Below, in pieces: positions 17,601-24,587 of a DNA stretch of 64,000 nt. A program made the position numbers and the translations under genes. The notes beneath the pieces are model-generated. The model made no database searches and had not been told where the DNA came from. It saw nothing but the letters and a program-made list of their open reading frames with translations. The stretch is taken from assembly GCF_001039275.2 (NCBI RefSeq), contig NZ_CP030117.1, forward strand, positions 5,628,001 to 5,692,000, given 5' to 3'. Source of the DNA: Brevibacillus brevis (GTDB lineage Bacteria; Bacillota; Bacilli; Brevibacillales; Brevibacillaceae). Every line of letters starts with the position of its first letter. Position 1 is the first letter of the stretch.

Positions 17601-19010
17601 CAGCAAATAACCTGTAAACTGATTAATCGAGCTGTATGTAAACAGATCGGTCGTCGGCAGTTCCAGTCCAAGCTCCTCATTAACTAATTGGATTAAGTGA
17701 ACGCCCGTAATGGAATCCAGCCCGTAATCGGCAAAAGCATGATTCGGAGCGATCTGATCACGGTCAACCTTAAGCGCTGTCGAGATGTGCTTTCTAAGCA
17801 TGAGCTTGACAGCTTGCACATATCTGTCATTGTCTTGAGGAGTCCAATCCGCTTTCGGTTCCACTTTTCCGATATCATCTGCCGTTGTGGAGATAATCAT
17901 CGCCGCAGCGGTATCCATATTCGAACTGGTTCGTTTTGCTGACGTTGTGTCGGATTGTCGGACAACACCATCGCTCTGGCAAGCGATAATCTGCTGTCCC
18001 AAGCTCCGGGCTTCCTGCGCCGGGAAATAAACCGACTGGAACCCCTCCTGCTCCAAAACTTTCGTCCAGGTCTCCGAAGTTAAGGCGGGCGAACCCGGAA
18101 TGCGCAGCCAGTCATCCTCATAGAGCCACCAGCCATCCAGAAGACCGAATGTCAGGTGAGCGAAGAGTGTGTTGTGGCTCATCTCATTTAGCAGCAATAA
18201 ACCATTTTTTTTCAGTGCAGATTTAACGGTGCGTAGCGTAAGCCGAATATTTTTTGTCGCATGCAGCACGTTTGACGCGATGACCATATCGAATGTACCG
18301 GGCGAAATCCCCTGTTCCGCCAAGGGCTCTTCAACGTTCACGATCCGGCAGCTTAAATAGGGAACTGCCGGTCCGTATTGTTCCTGTGCATGGATAAGAA
18401 ATGCTTTCGATAAGTCGCTGTAAACGTACTCCGCGATCTGTTCCCGATAAGGCTCCAGCTTGCGGAAGACCATCTCGCTCGTACCGCCCGTTCCCGCTCC
18501 CAGCTCAAGAATGCGAATCCGTTGCCCTTGACCCAGACTTTTTACATATGCGGCCGCTGTATTGGCCAACACCTCGTTAAAATAATCCGATACCGGATTA
18601 TGTTTATAGATGCCTTCGACAAGCTCCATCGAACCGTTTGGAAACAGAACGTCAGTGGCGGCGATCCGACCGGTCAATATCGCCGGAAGCGCCCGAAGCG
18701 CTGTTTCCAACAGGTTGACTTGGGCATGTAAATTAGGATTGCGCAGCCATTCCTTCTTGGCAGCCGCCCACTCTTCCCACACCTCGTTCAGATGAACAGG
18801 AGGAGCTGCTTTCGCAAGGCCCTGTCCTTGTGGCAGCCTGATATACCCCTGTTCGCTCAGCTGTGTCAGGCTCTCTTTAAGCCAGCTTCCGTAGCGCGAA
18901 TGCACCTTGGCCTTCAGAGCGTCCAGGTCAAACGGATGCTGTGTAAACTGTCCGAGTTCCCACAGCTGCCCCCACAGCAATTTATAGGTTAACGTGTTTA
19001 ATTGATCCAA
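5607..19010 (-). CDS. trans-AT PKS, cMT-ACP-KS-DH-KR-ACP-KS-DH-KR-ACP-KS-ACP-ACP (end of M9 to M12)
   Basis: 4467 residues. cMT 1-350 (LELGAGTGGTS near 165); ACP Ser433; KS 529-942 (Cys687, DTACSSS); DH 1128-1419 (His1159, Asp1331); KR 1429-1850 (Tyr1758; Ala1745 at the usual catalytic Ser, LFSALAGVIG); ACP Ser1915; KS 2007-2449 (Cys2183, DTMCSSS); DH 2632-2922 (His2664, Asp2834); KR 2936-3360 (Tyr3265, LYSSLAG); ACP Ser3429; KS 3526-3970 (Cys3704, DTMCSSS); tandem ACPs with Ser4248 and Ser4377; C-terminal helical docking from about 4430. The last module has no DH or KR, leaving a ketone, and its twin ACPs carry the Trp of beta-branching carriers. It is followed at once by the HMG-synthase cassette. 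The start is TTG at 19010, preceded by AGAAAGGGG ten bases upstream overlapping the previous stop; the stop overlaps acpK by four bases. Confidence 0.94.
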   Translation of the reverse strand: MDQLNTLTYKLLWGQLWELGQFTQHPFDLDALKAKVHSRYGSWLKESLTQLSEQGYIRLPQGQGLAKAAPPVHLNEVWEEWAAAKKEWLRNPNLHAQVNLLETALRALPAILTGRIAATDVLFPNGSMELVEGIYKHNPVSDYFNEVLANTAAAYVKSLGQGQRIRILELGAGTGGTSEMVFRKLEPYREQIAEYVYSDLSKAFLIHAQEQYGPAVPYLSCRIVNVEEPLAEQGISPGTFDMVIASNVLHATKNIRLTLRTVKSALKKNGLLLLNEMSHNTLFAHLTFGLLDGWWLYEDDWLRIPGSPALTSETWTKVLEQEGFQSVYFPAQEARSLGQQIIACQSDGVVRQSDTTSAKRTSSNMDTAAAMIISTTADDIGKVEPKADWTPQDNDRYVQAVKLMLRKHISTALKVDRDQIAPNHAFADYGLDSITGVHLIQLVNEELGLELPTTDLFTYSSINQFTGYLLAEHGEAVSRVFGAADRIAPQANARPNSAGESLREADCGTNEVKSPLAFQKADGRARGPAHKEPIAIIGMSGRFAKSRNIEELWEHLASGTDLVGEITRWKQSDSTIVRYGSLLDDYDQFDPYFFHISGTEAVYMDPQQRLFLEESWKALEDAGYAGSAIEGRRCGVYVGYNIGDYMHLIGDNPPAQAMWGNAGSIVAARISYYLNLKGPAIAVDTACSSSLVSVHLACQGLWARETDMSLAGGVFIQSTPAFHDSAQRAGMLSASGRCYTFDERADGFVPGEGVGAVVLKRLSDAITAGDHIYGVIAGSGMNQDGTTNGITAPSGTAQEELEREVYEQFGIDPGRIQLVEAHGTGTKLGDPIEHEALTRAFRHYTAKTEYCAIGSIKTTIGHTIAAAGIAGLIKLMLSLKYKKLPPSLHYQKGNANIRMEGSPFYVNTRLKEWPAEPGESRFAAISSFGFSGTNVHMVLQEAPTIDRQPRPTRSHLLVLSAQSDAQLRQQAEQLIAYCGKHPEADIGDMSYTLLIGRKHLPHRLVCIIEDVTALVAVLNRWLLEGSAPGLFASVVHEWERQEDAIKKNEGLACIMEWRNSEFDKPEMLERIARLYQQGYELAYDKLFTASQYRRISLPVYPFARERFWVPLSGVSESVKEDGRQQSEVLHPLVHRNTSTLTEQRYSSVFTGDEPFFADHVLNGQQIFPGSAYLEMAHAAVRLATESAADDGRILQLKHVGWVQPLIARDEPVVLHIALASGENEEITFEVYSLSGDKDREEAVVHFQGSGRWTAAATEERLNVREAQAACRHTVSSEACYEAFAQIGFQYGITHKGIEQLHIGEQAALAKLSMLADRGSVEPFTMHPGLLDAALQSMAGLVVGENNVSPLDGSLRLSPLLPFAIETVDIVHAMDAEMWAYLRFSHDSGRHGGIKKIDIDLVDAQGRLCVRIKGYAARPVQASAHSDEGVLLFEPIWETAEKSIDSNEAVHRYERRIVVAAEDCTFALKEIEGQEGDVRCIALQTEHQDKIDLRYHAYAEQLLGIVQEVLQDKRSTIIQLLIGHADQQQLAAGLSGMLKTAAMEEPRIAGQLIELEAQSSEHDLAQLLAAYAKQPELQHIRLNREQHSILRWREMCTVPEPSAVVPWKDGGVYLITGGTGGLGVLFAEEIARRTRGAVLILAGRSALDQNKRERIEQLTNRGLTVEYRQTDVGSLEAIETLVQEICRKYGTLNGIVHGAGVIQDAYLKKKSADELQQVLRPKVSGTVHLDEATRHIPLDFFLLFSALAGVIGNPAQADYAAANAFLNRFAAYRNELAGAGQRHGRTVSICWPLWQEGGMQVHAETAKLLKQKSGMRAMASSTGIQAFYMALAAGKSQITVIDGEKETLRAFMRMAQNEGKAQAFESGKKEPSAWDQSDALQEKAVAYLTNLISSVAGTPASRMDPDTPMETYGLDSVMVMQITSRLEAAFGSLSKTLFFEYPNIGRLAAFFIEHHRFRLAELVGAKMSAEDSMSPITVLPKPKEAGRKAARPMSKPKRLTEARDGSRVHDIAIIGIAGRYPGAKNIEQFWEKLRDGQDCISEIPPDRWDHSVYYDPDKNKPGKVYTKWGGFVEGVDRFDPLFFHISPREAEIMDPQERLFLQCVYEAIEDAGYTRETLVAEGQGKTKRVGVFVGVMNEEYQLYGAELTARGKPIALSGNPSSVANRVSYFCDFKGPSMAVDTMCSSSLTAIHLACQSLRQGESRVAVAGGVNVSVHPNKYIFLSQGKFASSKGRCESFGKDGDGYVPGEGVGAALLKPLEDAIADGDHIYGIIKGTAINHGGKTNGYSVPSPVAQADVIGEAIKDAGIDPRTISYIEAHGTGTSLGDPIEIAGLSQSFRAYTADVRFCAIGSAKSNIGHCESAAGIAGLTKVLLQMKYGQLAPSLHAEELNPNIDFEQSPFVVQRTLEDWNRPVLTIDGTTRKLPRIAGLSSFGAGGSNGHLVIEEYISEEHVTGEKQTYHRHDPAIIVLSARDEDRLHHVAQRLLSFIRDQGCDHINLENLAYTLQVGREAMEERLAMLVGSIEELENKLLAYLADREESNNVFRGHIQTNELMQMWRTDEDLSETFKAWMRKGKFGKILGLWVKGLNIDWRLLYEDTVPHRMSLPTYPFAEERYWIPETDSIFAREGHGGKPLHPLLHRNTSDVSELRFSSLFTGKEHFLSDHVVDGNKVMPGAAYLEMIRAAAEAAAGKLLSSKGTRLHQIVWRKPLVMNNASSEVHIRLRKEDEELACEVFSDQGEDEIETLYCTATVSLQEPEESPIMDIDVIRAQCSGPKLSGEQCYRAFESAGLLYGPGNRGIRSIYTGNAQALANVFVPAEAASTSHDYVLHPSLIDSVFQATIGLFPRQVLEAMEGQPQSESPIVPFALEELDILGPCSGEMWAWIRFSSGLLPESPVRKLDIELIDSSGIVCVRMRGLTSRRIDREEVRDQPVEPLKETLLFQPIWELKPCHTGKNTVTYTRRIVLLGGSDNSLADQLMQQGGGAEVHLLGDGLESMTLASRYTFYAKRMLKQLQSALHGTEGRTLIQLVLPYNDNQRVMVGLSGMLKTAALEHPGVVGQTILLGTDSEGSAIAGIIDENGSEPEDAVIRYEAGNRYVQKVVEMGLKNGVPVPWKDNGTYLITGGCGKLGMIAARDAAARTRGANLILTGRSAYDERIQKHLDELKAVGAHAEYYSLDISDASAIQELIERIEARYGGLSGIIHCAGTRADSLILKKTEMDIDRVFAAKVAGLIHLDRSTRHMELDFMLLYSSLAGTLGNFGQADYAAANGFMDAFAAHRNDLTASGLRKGKACSIAWPLWEEGGMQIDEETLSMMNRLTGMSVLETAGGLHALYAATASASDHVLTIAGDPSRMRAALTAGNQSPPQAQARTAAVVQQPVKVDGIPAFPQDELEKKTIAYLKSLVSAVIKLPVERMHEDTPFEKYGVDSVTIMQLTASLEQSFGTLSKSLFFEYMTIRELAGYLMRAHLGRLPAVLGLEDGSSFGSVASIPERAGLSRHDSHAVEKAEPSTGTNDVETAGATTEWRPEDIAIIGVAGRYPGARDVEAFWHNIRNGVDSITEIPADRWNHEAIFDAEPDKQGKTYSKWGGFLEGVDRFDPLFFHISRKEAAFMDPQERLFLQCTYELLQDAGYTRHGLQQLDSSGLGGNVGVYVGVMYEEYQLYGAEETVRGRPVALSGSASSIANRVSYFYNLHGPSLAIDTMCSSSLTAIHLACQSLREGECDAAIAGGVNLSIHPNKYLALAQGKFASSKGRCESFGEGGDGYVPGEGVGAVLLKPLSRAIADKDRIYGVIKGSAVNHGGKTNGYSVPNPKAQASVIERAIRKSGIDPGAISYIEAHGTGTSLGDPIEIKGLSDAWKTSALPTSVCAIGSVKSNIGHCESAAGIAGLTKVLMQLKYGELAPSLHSEKLNPNIVFPDTPFRVQQKLEEWKRPVVEAGGEKQAMPRIAGISSFGAGGSNAHLIVEEYKPPAAAHSIDQAGRTVPIVLSAPNKEGLKRLASRYLDAIAMRQITDDNLSDAAYTLQVGREAMEERAAMAVSSVLELKRGLQAIVENGRMEKLHLGRAKSGAALSELQAGAPDESTWLGWFASGKFEPLLSVWVSGIDFDWRLVYGKTTPRRISLPSYPFAEEKCWYNISGNGHQSAGTNGSEPAPAPKVHIHEAGTMDREAVETITLRPLSNIPDQIDHGSGHSLRLPPIKLKKIDGVSKQRISLDVLTEQLAESLADTMFMERAELDPERKFVEIGVDSIIGVEWIKAVNKKYDVSITATKIYDYSTLSEFAAYLHGVIAEKPALVGNEAEAEAEHDYDHVSQLPKQTAALTAAEHVDPAEERTPPPNSGVSLEALEEQLVQSMAEAMFMQPDEIDPEIKFVDIGVDSIVGVEWIKAVNKQYGTSITATKIYDYSTIRQFAAYLSSELSRGQGATPEQEAVRSPLLLDDILQQVESGRLDIHEANDYVSRLILEEERN
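5618..5624 (-). promoter_or_regulatory. Ribosome binding site GAGGAGG before a TTG start
   Basis: Seven bases before TTG at 5610; lies within the last codons of the upstream PKS gene. Confidence 0.85.
5769..6002 (-). other. Second tandem beta-branching ACP
   Basis: GVDSIVGVEWIKAVN, Ser codon 5880-5882, with the same Trp at Ser+6. Doubling of the carrier is typical of beta-branching modules, where it raises throughput. The high identity of the two copies points to recent duplication or gene conversion. Confidence 0.9.
6156..6389 (-). other. First tandem beta-branching ACP
   Basis: GVDSIIGVEWIKAVN, Ser codon 6267-6269. Trp lies six residues after the phosphopantetheine Ser, the flag residue known for ACPs recognised by HMG-synthase cassettes. 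It is nearly identical to the second copy downstream, and the pair forms an in-frame direct repeat with a period of about 387 bases. Confidence 0.9.
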
Positions 19011-19020
19011 GACGAACAGG

Positions 19021-19029
19021 CCCCTTTCT
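19021..19029 (-). promoter_or_regulatory. Ribosome binding site AGAAAGGGG before a TTG start
   Basis: Strong site ten bases before TTG at 19010, overlapping the stop codon of the upstream gene. It supports a TTG start for a 4467-residue protein. Confidence 0.75.
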
Positions 19030-22000
19030 TATGGCGTGATTTCCGATCGTCCGACAAAACGGGACACAGCTTGTGCTATCTGGTTCAACGTCGTCCAATC
19101 TGTGAAAGCCTGCATTTCCGCTTCCACCTTGAAGCGTCTGTTAAGCTTGCTTAAAAGCTCGGCCAGCTGGACCGTATCCAATCCGTATTCCGCAAACTCA
19201 GCGTTCGGGTCGATTTCCTCGGGATGGACATTCAGCAAACGGGACGCTTCCCCGATCAAATCATGCAAAATCGGTTCGGCTTGACCGGTCGGCCGAACCT
19301 GTTGGCCTCGTTCTATGTTCATACCGGTAATGAGATCAGGAAGTGCTGGCAGTTCCACCATTGACCTGTAATCGCCGTTGAAGCCCGGCGTGTCGAATAT
19401 GACGTCTATTAGCCTCTCCGAAGCAAAGCCTGCTTCCAGGACACTCTTCGAGGCTTTAATAAATGCCATCTGCTCAACCGGACTTGCAAGCAGCGTCTCC
19501 AACGCCTCCATGGCATCGGAAGGCGTTATCGAACCGATGCCGTCAAGCTCCATCCTTGCCCGGTATTCGCCCGAAGCGACAATGCCCGCACTTCCCCAAT
19601 AGCCCCAATTCATTATCTTCACCGCACACGGCCAGTCACGGGCCAAACGGATCGCGAAGGCATCCTTAAACGTGCAGCCTGCTGCATAATTGCTTTGACC
19701 CGCCCTTCTGGCGAAGGACATCATGCCTGAGAAAAACAAAACAAAATCAAGCGGCTCTTTGCGGAATATTTGCGCGAGCCGTACACTAACGTCAATCTTG
19801 GCTCCAAGCCCTGCCCGGAAGTCGTCCTCCTGCATATTGGCGAGGCTTTGGTCGCGCAGGACGATTGCAGCATGAACGACACCATGAATGGCGCCGAAAC
19901 GTGCTTTGATGACCTGATAAGCATGATCCAACGCTTGGGTATCCGCTGCGTCCGCCTCTATATAGAATGGCTTTGGTCCCGTAGTGGACACGGACACCCG
20001 TTCGATTGACGCGCTGATCGACTCATCCTGCCTACGGCGTCCAAGCCAGACTATCTGGGCCTGATAGCGGCGGATCATGTACGCCGTCCAGACTTCACCT
20101 ATACCTCCGGCCCCGCCAATAACGACATAGACGCCGCCTTTCCGGTAACCGTTATGCTGCATGCCGGGGGCGAGCTTCACAGGAGCCAGCCTTTGACACA
20201 GCCATTCCTGTCCCCTTAAGCACCACGTGTTTCCTTCCGTATCGGGAGGAAGCGTCAACAGCGTTTCAATTGAAGTCTCCCAGCCGGGCTCCAAATCCAG
20301 TAAACGAATCTGCCAATTGGGATATTCTTTTGCAAGCGCACCTATCAGTCCATGCACACTCGCATGAACGGGATTTATCCTGTCTCCCGTGTATGCCCGC
20401 TGGGTTTGGAAGGTGAGGACATCGACACTCAACTTTTTCCCGCCATATCCGGCGTGTAGTAGCGCCTTGATCAAGCGGAATAGCAAAAGGACTCCAGCCT
20501 TTTGCTTGGCAAGGAGTGAATCGTCATGAAGCAAAAATTCGGAAGGCGGCGCAAGCCAAAATAGATGATCGATGATTCCGAATCGTGCCAGCACCATAGC
20601 GATCTGCTCGATATCATCCTCTTCGCCTACGTTGACTGTAATGGCGTTCGGATAATGAACCAAGAGAGCATCCCGGCTTTCAGCCGTTCCTCCGATGATC
20701 ACAACGCTTCGGCTGTTCGCTCCGGGGTACGCAGGCCCGGACCCGATAGGCACAGCCTCCCAAACAGGTGTAAGCAAAACATGTTCAAACGCTTCCGGAT
20801 GATTCTTTGGTTCGCGGATAAAGCGCTGCTTCTCAGTTGCCAAGTCTGGACTAGCTTCAGCTTCCTTCCGCTTGCCGCTGCCCGGCAGCCAGTACGTTTT
20901 GCGTTCAAAAGGATAACCCGGCAAACTCACTCGCCTAGCTGACTTGTTCTCATACATCCGGCTCCAGTCTACCTTCAGACCCTTCACCCATAATGCCCCA
21001 AGCCTGTCAACATTCCGGAGCTCGATCCACCGGTTTACAAGGCTTGCAAGATCGTCATTCGCTCCGATCGAGGCCAACTGATCCTTATCCGATTTCGCAT
21101 GGCCGCGGTATATCGATCCGTCATCCGACGTCTTATTCAAAAAACTTCGTAAGCGAAGGGATAACTCTTCCATCGAAGCCGCCGTAAAAGCAAGCCTTTC
21201 ATCCAACGCCTCGCGACCGATCTGAAGCGTATAAGCGATTTCCGTCAATTCTGCATCCGCCAATGATCCGCTGTCCAAAGCCGAAAGCAGTCTCTCCGCC
21301 TGAATATGCAGCCGCTCCTTGTTGGCGGCCGACAGCAGAATAAGCACCTCTTCACTAGCGGATGTTTCTTTTCGGGCTTCACTCACAGGCGGAATATACT
21401 CCTCGAGCACAATATGGGCATTGGCGCCGCCTGCACCAAAGGAAGAAATGCCCGCAATTCTCGGATACTCTTCCTCTTTGCCGTTCAGGCGAACGACGGG
21501 TTTATCCCAATCCGCCAGCTCCTGCTGGACCATAAAAGGTGTGTTTTTCATCGGAATATTCGGGTTTAGCGTACGCGCATGTAAGCTCGGTACGAGCTTC
21601 CGATGCTTCATTTGCAGCACGATTTTCGTTACGCCGGCCACACCAGCCGCCGCCTCTAGATGACCGATATTCGATTTGACCGAACCGATCGCGCAATATT
21701 GATTATCCTGCGTATCTTGGCGGAACGCTTGCGTCAGCCCGGTAATTTCGATCGGATCGCCCAGTTTGGTTCCCGTACCGTGCGCTTCGATATAGCTTAC
21801 GGTTCTGCTGTGAATGCCGGCTTTGTCGAGCGCTTGCCGGATCAGCTGTCCCTGGGCATTCGGATTGGGAACGGTGTAGCCATTTGTCTTGCCGCCATGA
21901 TTCACGCTGGTGGCTCTGATCACGGCATGAATCCGGTCACCGTCGGCAATGGCTTGCGACAACCGTTTCAGCAGCAAAACACCTACCCCTTCTCCTGGAA

Positions 22001-24563
22001 CGAAGCCGCTACCGTCGCTGCCGAAGCTTCTGCATTTGCCGTCAGTGGACAGCATCCCATGAGCGCTAAGCTCGATATAATTAGACGGATGAAGATATAA
22101 GTTGACGCCTCCGGCGATAGCCAATTCGCATTCCCCGCGCAAAATATGCTCGCAAGCTTCATGAATAGCGGTTAACGAAGAGGAACACATCGTATCGATC
22201 GGCATGCTCGGACCATTGAAGTTAAACAAATACGAAACTCGATTGGCAACGGAGCTAAAAGACGTAAAGGGAAGCATGCGCTCTCCCTGTTTTTTGAACT
22301 CAGGCCCGTATAGATTAAACCCTGTTTTCGTTATTCCGGCGAAAACGCCGACTCTGCCGCCGTACTGCGAAGCCAGATGCTCTCTCGTGCAGCCCGCATC
22401 CTCAAGCGCATGCCAGCAGCTTTCGAGAAAGAGCCGTTCCTGAGGGTCCATGCAGGACGCCTCCAGCGGCGATATTTTAAAGAAGAGCGGATCAAAGCTT
22501 GTCGCATGCTCTAGAAATCCGCCCCACTTGCTATAGCTTTTCCCCTCGGCGACCGCAATCTCCGGATTGGGCTCATAGAAGCCTTCGACCGGCCAACGCC
22601 CCCCGGGAATTTCGGTTATGCAGTCCATGCCTGCGGCAAGATTCCGCCAGAACGCGTCCAAATCTTCGGCCTGCGGATATCTGCCGCTCATCCCGATAAT
22701 CGCGATCGGTTCCTTCTCTGCCGGCTGACCGCTCCTGCCTGCAAAGCCGGCCGATCTGCTGACCGTTTGATCACTACTTTCACCGCTCGGGAACAAACGG
22801 GGCGTCACACCGGAGGACGAAGCTGTCGCCGCGTTAATTTTCTCCTGTGTATCTTTCTCGGCCAGTCCAATCCAATTGAGACATTGATGCGGATACGTTG
22901 CGCTCAAATAATCGGCTACGCCTCTTAGTGTTCTGAATTCGTAAAACAACGTTTTGGAAAGCTCACCGAAGTCATTCGCGAGATTGCGGTTCAACTCGGT
23001 AATCATAATCGAATCGATGCCATACGTCTCCAACGGTTCATCCGGATCAATGCTGTCCGGATTGAGCCTCGTATAGCCCGTGAACAATTGAATCAACCGT
23101 TTCAGCGTCCGCTTGTCCAAGTTTGGATCCAGCCTGACGCCTTCGACAAGATCGGCCGAAGAGCGGCTTCGGTCATTTTCTACAAAACGGGTTAGCTTAG
23201 CACCATCACCGTAGAGTACCATGGCCCGGCTCCCACCGCTTGCAAGCGCAGCGTAGAATGCACGGATGCCGATCGTTCCCGCCATCGCCGCCATCCCGGT
23301 CTCACGTTCCAATGCTTCCTCGGCTCCGGGTTCGAGCTGCATCCCGTTCGATCTCCAGAGCGGCCAGTTAATTGCGATCATTCCTGACCTGTTGCGGTCC
23401 GACTGTTGTCTCCATACGGTATAAGCATCCATAAAACCATTCGCCGCCGCATAGTCTGCTTGGCCGGCATTGCCATATACACCCGCTACGGATGAGAAGA
23501 CGGCAAACACGTCCAGCTTGATATCCTTGCTAGACCGGTCCAAATGGACGAGTCCCTTCACCTTCGGACCGAGCACCTCGATAACCTGATCACGCGTTTT
23601 GCGGTACAAATATTCATCGCGGATGATGCCTGCCGCATGTAGAATCCCATTCAAGTCGCCATATTGATGCCGAATTGCATCGATCAATGCAGCAACTTGA
23701 TGTTCTTCGCTTAGATCAACCTGCCTATATTCGACCTTGGCGCCAAGAGCCGCCATCCGTTCGATTCGGCCGGATGCTTCGTCATTCAGCGTTTCCGATC
23801 TTCCGATTAGTATAAGAACAGGCCGGCTCACTTGCCTTGCGATTTCCTCAGCAAATAACAGGCCGAGTGCGCCCGCTCCGCCTGTTATTAAATAGATGCC
23901 GCGGTCTTTCCACGGCATTCGCACCTGCTCCTGCAGGACTGTCTCCTTCTTCCACGCGGCACGATAGCTGCGACCGTGCCGGGATCGGACAGCACTTGTG
24001 CTGCCGCCCCCCCAAGCACCTGCTTCGAGCGCACCGGCAATATCTCCCTTACCATTTTCCGACCATTCGAGACATTCTACCGTGAGCTTCGGATTTTCTG
24101 CACGTGCGGTTAACAGTAAGCTGTATAATCCGACAAGCCATGGCGACTCCTCTTTATTTGCGATGAAGAGCTGCACAAGCGTTTCCTGGCCGGTTTGATT
24201 ATGCAGAAGGCGCTGGAGGTGGTCGACGATTTGGAGTGTGTATGCCTCATACCGCTGCTCGATCGGCTGTTCTGAGAATTCAAGAACAAGCCATTCGGCA
24301 TTGCCTGTCATGCATTTTAATTTATCAGCGCGGACCTCGATCGACTCGCCAAATATGATCAATCGGTCCTGATTGAGCCCAGGAGGGGCCGATGGAGACT
24401 TTGCAGTTTCCTCTTCGAACGGCCGAAAAAGCAGTACACCGTATTCATCATTTGCTGCGGATGGGGCGCTCTGCTTATACTTGTTCAACATTCGAAGGGC
24501 CTCCGGCTTGGACAGACGGCCCTCTTGGACTCCTCTCAACACATCTTGCAAAAAATCTCTCAT
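19029..24563 (-). CDS. trans-AT PKS, KR-ACP-KS-KR-psiACP (end of M8, start of M9)
   Basis: 1844 residues. N-terminal helical docking 1-30 (LQDVLRGVQEGRLSKPEAL); KR 42-500 with LITGGAGALG near 220, Tyr371 and a regular FSS; ACP Ser518 (GIDSIMITEL); KS 617-1058 (Cys793, DTMCSSS, both His present); KR 1262-1700 with VIGGAGGIG near 1477, Tyr1626 in SNYAAGC and MNWGYWG, but Gly1613 where the catalytic Ser belongs; terminal carrier-like domain with Thr1797 replacing Ser (YGLDTVQLAEL). The first KR-ACP completes the KS that ends the previous protein. The final KS-KR-psiACP is completed by the cMT-ACP of the next protein. The ATG at 24563 follows GGGAGG by five bases. The M9 beta-position may stay a ketone if the second KR is dead. 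Confidence 0.93.
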   Translation of the reverse strand: MRDFLQDVLRGVQEGRLSKPEALRMLNKYKQSAPSAANDEYGVLLFRPFEEETAKSPSAPPGLNQDRLIIFGESIEVRADKLKCMTGNAEWLVLEFSEQPIEQRYEAYTLQIVDHLQRLLHNQTGQETLVQLFIANKEESPWLVGLYSLLLTARAENPKLTVECLEWSENGKGDIAGALEAGAWGGGSTSAVRSRHGRSYRAAWKKETVLQEQVRMPWKDRGIYLITGGAGALGLLFAEEIARQVSRPVLILIGRSETLNDEASGRIERMAALGAKVEYRQVDLSEEHQVAALIDAIRHQYGDLNGILHAAGIIRDEYLYRKTRDQVIEVLGPKVKGLVHLDRSSKDIKLDVFAVFSSVAGVYGNAGQADYAAANGFMDAYTVWRQQSDRNRSGMIAINWPLWRSNGMQLEPGAEEALERETGMAAMAGTIGIRAFYAALASGGSRAMVLYGDGAKLTRFVENDRSRSSADLVEGVRLDPNLDKRTLKRLIQLFTGYTRLNPDSIDPDEPLETYGIDSIMITELNRNLANDFGELSKTLFYEFRTLRGVADYLSATYPHQCLNWIGLAEKDTQEKINAATASSSGVTPRLFPSGESSDQTVSRSAGFAGRSGQPAEKEPIAIIGMSGRYPQAEDLDAFWRNLAAGMDCITEIPGGRWPVEGFYEPNPEIAVAEGKSYSKWGGFLEHATSFDPLFFKISPLEASCMDPQERLFLESCWHALEDAGCTREHLASQYGGRVGVFAGITKTGFNLYGPEFKKQGERMLPFTSFSSVANRVSYLFNFNGPSMPIDTMCSSSLTAIHEACEHILRGECELAIAGGVNLYLHPSNYIELSAHGMLSTDGKCRSFGSDGSGFVPGEGVGVLLLKRLSQAIADGDRIHAVIRATSVNHGGKTNGYTVPNPNAQGQLIRQALDKAGIHSRTVSYIEAHGTGTKLGDPIEITGLTQAFRQDTQDNQYCAIGSVKSNIGHLEAAAGVAGVTKIVLQMKHRKLVPSLHARTLNPNIPMKNTPFMVQQELADWDKPVVRLNGKEEEYPRIAGISSFGAGGANAHIVLEEYIPPVSEARKETSASEEVLILLSAANKERLHIQAERLLSALDSGSLADAELTEIAYTLQIGREALDERLAFTAASMEELSLRLRSFLNKTSDDGSIYRGHAKSDKDQLASIGANDDLASLVNRWIELRNVDRLGALWVKGLKVDWSRMYENKSARRVSLPGYPFERKTYWLPGSGKRKEAEASPDLATEKQRFIREPKNHPEAFEHVLLTPVWEAVPIGSGPAYPGANSRSVVIIGGTAESRDALLVHYPNAITVNVGEEDDIEQIAMVLARFGIIDHLFWLAPPSEFLLHDDSLLAKQKAGVLLLFRLIKALLHAGYGGKKLSVDVLTFQTQRAYTGDRINPVHASVHGLIGALAKEYPNWQIRLLDLEPGWETSIETLLTLPPDTEGNTWCLRGQEWLCQRLAPVKLAPGMQHNGYRKGGVYVVIGGAGGIGEVWTAYMIRRYQAQIVWLGRRRQDESISASIERVSVSTTGPKPFYIEADAADTQALDHAYQVIKARFGAIHGVVHAAIVLRDQSLANMQEDDFRAGLGAKIDVSVRLAQIFRKEPLDFVLFFSGMMSFARRAGQSNYAAGCTFKDAFAIRLARDWPCAVKIMNWGYWGSAGIVASGEYRARMELDGIGSITPSDAMEALETLLASPVEQMAFIKASKSVLEAGFASERLIDVIFDTPGFNGDYRSMVELPALPDLITGMNIERGQQVRPTGQAEPILHDLIGEASRLLNVHPEEIDPNAEFAEYGLDTVQLAELLSKLNRRFKVEAEMQAFTDWTTLNQIAQAVSRFVGRSEITP
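19050..19280 (-). other. Serine-less carrier-like domain psiACP-4 (Ser to Thr)
   Basis: AEYGLDTVQLAEL has Thr (codon 19173-19175) at the phosphopantetheine position. Thr is not known to me as an accepted substitute for Sfp-type transferases. As at the other two junctions, it is the last domain of the protein and the next protein opens with a C-methyltransferase. Confidence 0.78.
19464..20780 (-). other. Ketoreductase with catalytic Ser replaced by Gly
   Basis: The nucleotide-binding GGAGGIG and the Tyr (SNYAAGC) are intact. The residue 13 positions before Tyr, Ser in the sister KRs (FFSSMN or FFSSIN), is Gly here (FFSGMM, codon 19725-19727). Ser normally helps polarise the ketone, so reduction may be absent or weak in this module. 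Confidence 0.7.
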
Positions 24564-24568
24564 ATTGA

Positions 24569-24574
24569 CCTCCC
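24569..24574 (-). promoter_or_regulatory. Ribosome binding site GGGAGG
   Basis: Five bases before the ATG at 24563, in the 24-base gap after the upstream stop. Confidence 0.8.
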
Positions 24575-24587
24575 GGTTAGAAGCCTG

